Under the pieces are notes generated by a model that saw only the letters and a program-made list of their open reading frames with translations, ran no database searches and had not been told where the DNA came from. Below are positions 20,666 through 27,343 of a DNA stretch of 64,000 nucleotides, one piece after another. Made by a program: the position numbers and the translations under genes. The stretch is from Plasticicumulans acidivorans (lineage in GTDB: Bacteria > Pseudomonadota > Gammaproteobacteria > Competibacterales > Competibacteraceae), in NCBI RefSeq assembly GCF_003182095.1, contig NZ_QGTJ01000002.1:402435-466434 (forward strand). The letters are read 5' to 3'. How positions within the stretch are numbered: the first letter of the stretch is position 1; every line of letters starts with the position of its first letter.

Positions 20666-21244
20666 CTATCCTGGATACATCCGGTTGACCCAGTCCTCCA
20701 GCGGCTCATCTTCATCAGGCTCTTCTCGCAAGGCCAGCAGGAATTCCACGAAGGAATCGGCGACATAGGCAATATTGCTGTCGTCAGGGATTTCTCCTTC
20801 ATAAATATTCGCGTGACATCCATATTCCCAAAAAAAGATCTTGCCAAAATTGCTCTCCCCGATACCAATCAGGAAAAGACTGCTGCCAGGATCACGGGAA
20901 AAGCATAAATAATCATCTGGAATATAATTTTTAAAAGTATTCAAAGCCTCCAGAAAATCTGAATGCGATTCAGAGTTAATGATGAATAATTTCGAAAAAA
21001 TAACAGCGGGCCCGATAAGCTCCGCCGCCGATCCCACGGGCCACGTCACCTTGACCCAGACACTGCTATTCATCGGGATAGACGCTGGACTGGGAAGACC
21101 ACCATTCCACCGCAGGTAATAACTTCTCAGCTGTGGCGGCAACCTGGTGTGAATCTGCGCTTCGAAGGTGCACAGTTCTTCCTCACTCAGAGGATGGCCG
21201 TGCCCAAGTACCTCATATTCCCTGCCATTCAGTACAAAGTCCAT
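20666..21244 (-). CDS. SUKH (SMI1/KNR4) immunity protein, copy 2
   Basis: 192 residues from the MDFVL start that all copies share (an in-frame ATG 12 bp upstream exists but has no spacing for a ribosome site). The central segment (SIPMNSSVWVKVTWPVG, INSESHSDFLEALNTFKNY) is almost identical to copy 6. The C-terminal third matches copies 1, 4 and 6. Cytoplasmic immunity protein by family. Confidence 0.88.
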   Translation of the reverse strand: MDFVLNGREYEVLGHGHPLSEEELCTFEAQIHTRLPPQLRSYYLRWNGGLPSPASIPMNSSVWVKVTWPVGSAAELIGPAVIFSKLFIINSESHSDFLEALNTFKNYIPDDYLCFSRDPGSSLFLIGIGESNFGKIFFWEYGCHANIYEGEIPDDSNIAYVADSFVEFLLALREEPDEDEPLEDWVNRMYPG

Positions 21245-21314
21245 TTCCTGATCCATCCTGGAATACTGTTACCGACCACCATCCGCTGGCAGCCAATCAT
21301 GAGAAATGACGGCG

Positions 21315-21893
21315 CTATTCTGGATACATTCGTTTGACCCAGTCCTCCAGCGGCTCATCGTTATTGGGCTCTTCTCGCATCAACAATAAAAACTCCGTCA
21401 CCGAGCCCACAATAAAAGCAAGTTCCGTTTCTGTTCGACTATCATCACCATCAAGCCCTCCACCAAACTGCCTAGGCCAAAAAAAAATCTGCCCTAGGCT
21501 GCGCTCTTGTGTACTGATCAAAAAAAGACTACCCACTGGATCCTGTGAAAAACATAGATAACCTTTAGGAATATGCTTTTCATAAGCACTCCAAATACTA
21601 AAAAAATCTGTCTCTCCTTGCGCGTTTATAATAAAAAACTTACGCACACTCGTTGCCTGATCGAGATCGGCATTGAGTATTTTCACAGGCCATTGCAGTT
21701 TTACCCAGACACTAGATCCCTCCGGAAGATCGCTTGGACAGGCTAGTCCACCATTCCACTTGAGATAATAGCTCCTCAATTGCGGTGGCAGCCTGATATG
21801 TATCTGCGCTTCGAAGGCGCACAGTTCTTCCTCACTCAGAGGATGACCGTGCACAAGCACCTCATAATCTTTGCCATTCAGCACAAAATTCAT
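21315..21893 (-). CDS. SUKH (SMI1/KNR4) immunity protein, copy 3 (most divergent)
   Basis: 192 residues. The N-terminal ~45 residues and the last ~12 (EDWVKRMYPE) match the other copies. The middle and C-terminal parts are unique: ILNADLDQATSVRKFFIIN, FLISTQERSLGQIFFWPRQ and TELAFIVGSVTEFLLLMREE. The start is MNFVLNG. This pattern suggests a different toxin specificity within the same scaffold. Confidence 0.87.
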   Translation of the reverse strand: MNFVLNGKDYEVLVHGHPLSEEELCAFEAQIHIRLPPQLRSYYLKWNGGLACPSDLPEGSSVWVKLQWPVKILNADLDQATSVRKFFIINAQGETDFFSIWSAYEKHIPKGYLCFSQDPVGSLFLISTQERSLGQIFFWPRQFGGGLDGDDSRTETELAFIVGSVTEFLLLMREEPNNDEPLEDWVKRMYPE

Positions 21894-21964
21894 TTTCCAA
21901 TCCGTCCTGGAATACTGTTACCGACCACCATCCGCTGGCAGCCAATCACGGGAAATGACAGCGC

Positions 21965-22543
21965 CTATTCTGGATACATCCGTTTGACCCAATCCTCCAG
22001 CGGCTCATCTTCACCAGGCTCTTCTCGCAAGGCCAGCAGGAATTCCACGAAGGAATCGGCGACATAGGCAATATTGCTGTCGTCAGGGATTTCTCCTTCA
22101 TAAATATTCGCGTGATATCCATATTCCCAAAAAAATATCTTGCCAAAATTGCTCTCCCCGATACCAATCAGGAAAAGACTGCTGCCAGGATCACAAGCGA
22201 AGCACAAATAATCATTTGGAATATAGTTTTTTAAATCATTCCAGTTTTGCAGAAAATCAGCACCCAGATCTGAGTTGATAATTAACAGCTCCGACAAAAT
22301 GACAGCCGGCCCGACAGATACCGCAACCGAGCCTGCAGGCCACTCGACCCTGACCCAAGCGGTACTCGTCTTCGGGATATCTGTTGGCAATGGCAGACCA
22401 CCATTCCACTTGAGATAATAGCTCCTCAATTGCGGTGGCAACCTGATATGTATCTGCGCTTCGAAAGCGCACAGTTCTTCCTCGCTCAGAGGAGAGCCGT
22501 GCTCAATTACCTCATATTCCCTGCCATTCAGCACAAAATCCAT
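21965..22543 (-). CDS. SUKH (SMI1/KNR4) immunity protein, copy 4
   Basis: 192 residues. Differs from copy 1 at only a few positions (for example PTDIPKTS for PIDIPKTS, YGYHANIYEG for YGCHANIYEG) and keeps the standard MYPE end. AGGAGG is present upstream of the ATG. Cytoplasmic immunity protein by family. Confidence 0.88.
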   Translation of the reverse strand: MDFVLNGREYEVIEHGSPLSEEELCAFEAQIHIRLPPQLRSYYLKWNGGLPLPTDIPKTSTAWVRVEWPAGSVAVSVGPAVILSELLIINSDLGADFLQNWNDLKNYIPNDYLCFACDPGSSLFLIGIGESNFGKIFFWEYGYHANIYEGEIPDDSNIAYVADSFVEFLLALREEPGEDEPLEDWVKRMYPE

Positions 22544-22614
22544 TTCCTGACCCCTCCTGGAACGACGTTACCGGCCTCCATCCGCTGGCAGCCAATCACG
22601 GAAAATAGCGGCGC

Positions 22615-23193
22615 CTATTCTGGATACATCCGTTTGACCCAGTCCTCCAGCGGCTCATCTTCACCGGGCTCTTCTCGCAAGGCCAACAGGAATTCCACAA
22701 AGGAATCGGCAACATAAGCAATGCCGCTGTCGTCGGGTGGGTGGCCTTCACAGCCCTCCGTCTGGTATCCGGGTCGCCAAAAAAATATACGGCCAAAATT
22801 ATTGGGTGCGATACCGATCAGAAAAAGACTGCTGCCGGGGTTCCGCGCAAAGCACAAATAACTATCTGAAAAACAGCTTTTGAAATCATTCCAAGTTCTC
22901 AGAAAGTCTGTACCCAAATCTGAATTTATAATGAATAACCCAGATAAAATAACAGCCGGTCCTGTAGACGCCGCGGCTGCACCTACCAGCCACGTCACCT
23001 TGACCCAGACACCGCTATTCATCGGGATAGACGTTGGACTGGGAAGACCGCCATTCCACCGCAGGTAATAACTTCTCAGCTGTGGCGGCAACCTGGTGTG
23101 GATCTGCGCTTCGAAAACGCACAGTTCTTCCTCACTTAGAGGATGACCGTGCCCAAGCACCTCATAATCTGTTCCATTCAGCACAAAATCCAT
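22615..23193 (-). CDS. SUKH (SMI1/KNR4) immunity protein, copy 5 (hybrid)
   Basis: 192 residues from MDFVLNGTDYEV. The N-terminal part follows copies 2 and 6 (SIPMNSGVWVKVTW). The next segment resembles copies 1 and 4 (GPAVILSGLFIINSDLGTDFL). A unique stretch comes after that (NNFGRIFFWRPGYQTEGCEG) before the common C-terminus. This looks like a recombinant between array members with one private segment. Confidence 0.87.
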   Translation of the reverse strand: MDFVLNGTDYEVLGHGHPLSEEELCVFEAQIHTRLPPQLRSYYLRWNGGLPSPTSIPMNSGVWVKVTWLVGAAAASTGPAVILSGLFIINSDLGTDFLRTWNDFKSCFSDSYLCFARNPGSSLFLIGIAPNNFGRIFFWRPGYQTEGCEGHPPDDSGIAYVADSFVEFLLALREEPGEDEPLEDWVKRMYPE

Positions 23194-23264
23194 TTTCCAA
23201 TCCATCCTGGAATACTGTTACCGACCACCATCCGCTGGCAGCCAATCACGGGAAATGACAGCGC

Positions 23265-23843
23265 CTATTCTGAATACATCCGTTTGACCCAGTCCTCCAG
23301 CGGCTCATCTTCACCAGGCTCTTCTCGCAAGGCCAGCAGGAATTCCACGAAGGAATCGGCGACATAGGCAATATTGCTGTCGTCAGGGATTTCTCCTTCA
23401 TAAATATTCGCGTGACATCCATATTCCCAAAAAAAGATCTTGCCAAAATTGCTCTCCCCGATACCAATCAGGAAAAGACTGCTGCCAGGATCACGGGAAA
23501 AGCATAAATAATCATCTGGAATATAATTTTTAAAAGTATTCAAAGCCTCCAGAAAATCTGAATGCGATTCAGAGTTAATGATGAATAATTTCGAAAAAAT
23601 AACAGCAGGCCCGATAAGCTCCGCCGCCGATCCCACGGGCCACGTCACCTTGACCCAGACACTGCTATTCATCGGGATAGACGTTGGACTGGGAAGACCA
23701 CCATTCCACCGCAGGTAATAACTTCTCAACTGCGGCGGCAGCCTAGTACCTATCTGAGCTTCGAAAGCGCATAGTTCTTCCTCACTCAGAGGATGGCCGG
23801 CCCGAAGCACTTCATAATCTTTGCCATTCAGAACAAAGTCCAT
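23265..23843 (-). CDS. SUKH (SMI1/KNR4) immunity protein, copy 6 (toxin-proximal)
   Basis: 192 residues, the copy directly behind the WHH nuclease gene and so the best candidate for its cognate immunity. The ATG at 23843 lies nine bases after a GGAG that overlaps the toxin stop codon. The in-frame ATG at 23852 touches that GGAG and is unlikely. The centre matches copy 2; the N-terminus (LRAGHPLSEEE, IGTRLPPQLR) has private changes. Confidence 0.9.
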   Translation of the reverse strand: MDFVLNGKDYEVLRAGHPLSEEELCAFEAQIGTRLPPQLRSYYLRWNGGLPSPTSIPMNSSVWVKVTWPVGSAAELIGPAVIFSKLFIINSESHSDFLEALNTFKNYIPDDYLCFSRDPGSSLFLIGIGESNFGKIFFWEYGCHANIYEGEIPDDSNIAYVADSFVEFLLALREEPGEDEPLEDWVKRMYSE

Positions 23844-23855
23844 GATCGCCATCTC

Positions 23856-24725
23856 CTAAAACTGTGAACCACTACCATCAACGATACTGACACCACCTGT
23901 ATGTGCAGCACCCGATATCGCTTTATTATGGACCTTTTCATTAACTAATATCATCGTGACACCATCCTCTTTATGATGCCATGTGTATTCTTCAGGAGCA
24001 GAATCTTTACTGCCGGGCCAATTTGAATCTCCAATCTTTTTCCGCATCGCATTACGCGCTTTTATAAAATCCGATTTATTACCAGCCATTTCGACCTCTA
24101 CAATGCCCTCCTGATCGCCACTGCGATAAACCGATGGCGGATTACTGGTCGAAAAGTCGGGATAGCCCTCTTTGTAATCCAGCGATACATCACCGTCGTC
24201 GGACGTCCAGCGGGAATGCCCCTTCTCGCCGCTCCAGCTGCCAGTCTTTGGTAATTGCGAGCCGAAGCGGTTGCAACTGGCGCATTTGGCGTTACCGACA
24301 TGGCGCTGGGCGGCTGCTTTGACGCGGCGGGCACGTTCGGCGGCGGCGGCCATGCGGCGCTGGGCGAAGCGGATCGCGGTGTCCTGATAATGGGCGACCT
24401 GTTCGGCGAGGGCTGCCGCCTGCCGCTCGATGGCGGCGATCGCCTTCGTGCTGCGAGCCACTTTGATCGGTTTGGCAACGGCATCGCCCAGGTAGGGGAT
24501 GAAACTGACGCCGGAGAGGAATGCCCCGACCCAGTCCTGTTCCGCGACGCTCATCGCCAGCGAGATGGCATCGGAAGTCGGCGTCGGATCGACGATGCCG
24601 GCGGCATCGGCTGCAGTCTTCGCCAGTTCCCATTCGCGACTGCGCTGCAGCGCCGCCAGCTGCTGTTCCGCATCGGCGAGCGCTTGCGCCGTATCGTCTT
24701 CGATACGTCCGAGGTACTGCCCCAC
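23856..24725 (-). CDS. T6SS effector with C-terminal WHH-type nuclease domain
   Basis: 289 residues. The N-terminal ~150 are Ala-rich helices with a FIPYLGDAVAKPIKVARS segment common in pre-toxin regions of T6SS cargo. A CASC pair (Cys148, Cys151) marks the junction. The C-terminal domain carries TWHHKEDGVTMILV (Trp249-His250-His251) and AAHTGG, the hallmarks of the WHH branch of HNH/Endonuclease VII toxins, so DNA cleavage in the target cytoplasm is inferred. GTG start after AAGGAGG. Base composition drops sharply near 24250, exactly at the toxin domain. Followed directly by SUKH immunity genes. Confidence 0.85.
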   Translation of the reverse strand: MGQYLGRIEDDTAQALADAEQQLAALQRSREWELAKTAADAAGIVDPTPTSDAISLAMSVAEQDWVGAFLSGVSFIPYLGDAVAKPIKVARSTKAIAAIERQAAALAEQVAHYQDTAIRFAQRRMAAAAERARRVKAAAQRHVGNAKCASCNRFGSQLPKTGSWSGEKGHSRWTSDDGDVSLDYKEGYPDFSTSNPPSVYRSGDQEGIVEVEMAGNKSDFIKARNAMRKKIGDSNWPGSKDSAPEEYTWHHKEDGVTMILVNEKVHNKAISGAAHTGGVSIVDGSGSQF

Positions 24726-24767
24726 TGCACACCTCCTTGTGTGCCGATCGTGATCGAGTACGCGGGA

Positions 24768-25172
24768 TCAGGACTCCGGACCGAGCCAGGCCTTGTGATC
24801 GTAGAAGGTCGGGTACGCCGCCCGCTCCCAGGCTTGCGTCAGCTCCGGCGTGTCGGCGAACAGCGCCTCCCAGCGCTCGGCAGCGGGACGGCTGCGGTCG
24901 TCGAGAATCGCGCGCAGCGTCGGTTCTTCATCGAAGTTCGGCGCGATCTCGAACATCAGGCCGACGAAGCCCATGACCTGCTCGTCGCTGTCGAAGCCGT
25001 GGCGGCGTGCGCGCGCGATCGCGGCGGCGATCATGTCCAGCATCAGGTGTTCGGGAATGCCGCGCATGGCGCCGGGCTGGGTATCGCAGAGGAAACGGTA
25101 GGTCTCCGCAATGAAGCCCTGCGGATCGCCCTGCAGCAGACGGTCGTACTGGTCCTGGTCGATGGTGATCAT
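24768..25172 (-). CDS. Small helical protein between VgrG1 and its effector
   Basis: 134 residues, not firmly recognised. It reads as a mostly helical soluble protein (FIAETYRFLCDT, HLMLDMIAAAIARARRHGFDS, VMGFVGLMFEIAPNFDEEP, HKAWLG). Proteins of this general layout are often found beside T6SS VgrG or polymorphic-toxin genes. An accessory or chaperone role is inferred from position only: 52 bp after vgrG1 and 42 bp before the effector. ATG 25172 follows TGAGGAG; the open frame further upstream overlaps vgrG1 and is not protein-like. Confidence 0.7.
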   Translation of the reverse strand: MITIDQDQYDRLLQGDPQGFIAETYRFLCDTQPGAMRGIPEHLMLDMIAAAIARARRHGFDSDEQVMGFVGLMFEIAPNFDEEPTLRAILDDRSRPAAERWEALFADTPELTQAWERAAYPTFYDHKAWLGPES

Positions 25173-25224
25173 CGGGTCACTCCTCAGGTGTGTGCCATGC
25201 GGTGAAACCGCGGTTGCGCGGCCG

Positions 25225-27273
25225 TCACTGGCCGCAACGTTCACAAAACGGAATGCCAAAGCGCGCAGCGTCCAGCAGCACCCGCGCCTGCTGGCGCTGG
25301 CGCTCGGCGGCGGCGGGGCTGAGGCCGCCGTGCGCGGCTGGAGCGGCTTCGAGCGGCGGCTGTGCGGGTTGCGGGCTGCAACCGGGACCGCTGCCGGTAC
25401 TGCCACCGCTGTTGAGCGCGATCGGTGCGCCATTGATGAAGACGCCACTCGGGCCGACCACGATCGAGGCGCCACCGGCCTTCAGCGTGATGCTGGCGCC
25501 GGCTTCGATGACGACGTGCGTCCCCGCCTGCAGCTGCAGAATCTGCCCGGCCTCGTAGGCCTGATCGGTGCCCGCTTTGACGTGGATGTCCTGACGCACG
25601 TCCAGCGACTCTCCACCGTCGATACGCGTCATCCGATCGCCGCCGACCTGCTGGTGTAGATCGCGCGCTACACGCTGGTAACGGTCGCGCTCGATGAGCA
25701 CGTGCTGGTCGCGCAGGATGCGTTCGATGCGGTCGTTCTCGATGCGCAGGCGCAGGTCTTTCTGTGCATGCAGCCAGATTTCCTCGGCGCCGGTGCGGTC
25801 CTCGAAGCGCAGCTCGTTGGCACCGGCCGCCCCTGGCGTCGAGGCCGTGCGCAGGCCCGATTGCGTGGCGTGTTCGGGCAGGCTCCAGGGCGGGCGCAGA
25901 TCGGCGTTGTAGACGCTGCCGGTCACCAGCGGCTGATCCGGATCGCCTTCGAGGAAGTCGACGATGACCTCATGGCCGATCCGCGGGATGAAGGTCGCCC
26001 CCCACTGCCGGCCGGCCCAGGACTGGGCGACGCGCAGCCAGCACGAGCTGTTTTCGTCGGCCTCACCTTCGCGATCCCAGTGAAAACGCACCTTGATCCG
26101 GGCGTGCTGGTCGGTCCAGATCTCCTCGCCGGGCGGACCGACGACGATGGCGGTCTGCGGCCCGGCGATGCGCGGCACGGGGGTCAGCCGGGGCGGCCGG
26201 AACGGCTCGTGCGCCGGCAGCGCTTCGAGCGTGACGCGAAATTCCGGCGCCTCCCCCGCCCCGGAACGATAGGCACCGCTGCTGAAGGCGTACTGCGCGG
26301 CCGCGACCAGATACTCGGCATTGGCCGTGGCCTCGGGGCAATTGCTCAGGCTGAACAGATCACCGCTGCCGAGGCCGCGCACATTGCCGGAAAAACGCCA
26401 GCCGTGGCGGCCGCTCTGCAGGGCCTCCAGCTGCAGGCGCGCCGCCCGCTCACCGCTGGCGCCGTCGCGGTGCGGGCTGGGGTAATCGTAGAGACCGAGT
26501 GCGCTCAGGTCATGGGCATCCGGGGCACGGCTGCGCGCAAGCAGCGTGGCGCGCGGTTTGAGGTAATCGAAGGCGTCGAGGCTGACGCAGCCGGTCGCCA
26601 CGCGGTGGCTGGCCGACCAGTCGCTGAAATGCTCCTGCGCCCGCCGCTGCTCATTGCCCGGCGGGTAGTAAGGCAGCTGCGCGTAGCCGGCGACCGTGTG
26701 GTGCGCGGCGTAGGCGTCGGCGAGCAGCAGCACATGGCGGCCGTTTTCATGGCGGAAGAAGTAATAGATGCCCTCGGCTTCCAGCAGCCGGCAGATGAAG
26801 GCGAAGTCGGATTCGCGGTACTGCACGCAGTATTCGCGCGGCGCGTAGTCGGCGCTCAGGTGCAGTTCCAGATCACTGAAGCCGTGGTCGTCGAGCACCG
26901 TGCGCACGATCTCCGGCACGCTGCGCTGCTGGAAGATGCGGCAGTCGGCACTGCGCGTGAGAAACCACAGCCAGGGCCGCAGGACGATGCGGTAACCCGG
27001 CATGCCGCTATCCCACGCCGTCTGCACCAGCTCGGCGACGAACCCGTTGAACCAGCGCTGGCTGCCGTCCGCCCGCTCCAGGCGCACGCTCAGGTTGTGG
27101 CCGAGCAGTTGCCCGACGGCGATGTCGCGGCGGCTGGCGAGCACGTCGAGCACGTACTCGAACGGCGCCGAAAGCGCGTCGCGCCCCTCGAAGGCGCGCA
27201 ACAGCAGCGCATCGTCGGGCAGCGGCGATTTGAGCGCCATCACCCGCTGCTGCTGGGTGGGTTGCCAGCTCAT
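25225..27273 (-). CDS. vgrG: T6SS spike protein VgrG/TssI, first copy
   Basis: 682 residues. Gp27-like base at the N-terminus (RPWLWFLTRSADCRIFQQ, EYCVQYRESDFAFICRLLE, GIYYFF), OB domain (WTDQHARIKVRFHWDREGE, SCWLRVAQSWAG, FIPRIGHEVIVDFLEGDPDQP), then the gp5-like beta-helix (HAQKDLRLRIENDR and onwards). An unusual Pro/Gly/Ala-rich tail of about 70 residues ends in ARFGIPFCERCGQ and may hold cargo or metal. It forms the puncturing tip with PAAR. First gene of island 1; AAGGA precedes the ATG. Confidence 0.96.
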   Translation of the reverse strand: MSWQPTQQQRVMALKSPLPDDALLLRAFEGRDALSAPFEYVLDVLASRRDIAVGQLLGHNLSVRLERADGSQRWFNGFVAELVQTAWDSGMPGYRIVLRPWLWFLTRSADCRIFQQRSVPEIVRTVLDDHGFSDLELHLSADYAPREYCVQYRESDFAFICRLLEAEGIYYFFRHENGRHVLLLADAYAAHHTVAGYAQLPYYPPGNEQRRAQEHFSDWSASHRVATGCVSLDAFDYLKPRATLLARSRAPDAHDLSALGLYDYPSPHRDGASGERAARLQLEALQSGRHGWRFSGNVRGLGSGDLFSLSNCPEATANAEYLVAAAQYAFSSGAYRSGAGEAPEFRVTLEALPAHEPFRPPRLTPVPRIAGPQTAIVVGPPGEEIWTDQHARIKVRFHWDREGEADENSSCWLRVAQSWAGRQWGATFIPRIGHEVIVDFLEGDPDQPLVTGSVYNADLRPPWSLPEHATQSGLRTASTPGAAGANELRFEDRTGAEEIWLHAQKDLRLRIENDRIERILRDQHVLIERDRYQRVARDLHQQVGGDRMTRIDGGESLDVRQDIHVKAGTDQAYEAGQILQLQAGTHVVIEAGASITLKAGGASIVVGPSGVFINGAPIALNSGGSTGSGPGCSPQPAQPPLEAAPAAHGGLSPAAAERQRQQARVLLDAARFGIPFCERCGQ

Positions 27274-27311
27274 AGCGTGTCCTTACGCGGCCGGGAATCC
27301 CCCCGGCGTGA

Positions 27312-27333
27312 CGCGCCACACTCCGGTGGCGCG
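27312..27333 (-). terminator. Hairpin downstream of the SWI/SNF helicase gene
   Basis: CGCGCCAC (27312-27319), 6-nt loop, GTGGCGCG (27326-27333), starting 11 bases past the minus-strand stop at 27344. A second stem GCCGGG/CCCGGC lies at 27290-27307, just before vgrG1. No U-tract. It probably marks the boundary between the azlCD-helicase operon and the T6SS island. Confidence 0.45.
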
Positions 27334-27343
27334 GAGTCAGTCC

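Larger units (their letters stand above)
20016..23843 (-). repeat. Tandem array of six immunity genes, 650-bp unit
   Basis: The stop codons of the six SUKH genes fall at 20016, 20666, 21315, 21965, 22615 and 23265, a step of 650, 649, 650, 650 and 650 bp. Every gene is 579 bp and every spacer 70-71 bp. The spacers are also similar (each has a segment close to CCATCCGCTGGCAGCCAATC), so the repeating unit is gene plus ribosome site. The block is clearly more AT-rich than the ~70 % GC flanks. Confidence 0.95.

Noticed and set aside
20016..23843. Regular repeats that could suggest a CRISPR array
   Set aside because: The unit is 650 bp and fully coding for SUKH proteins; no short repeats with unique spacers.
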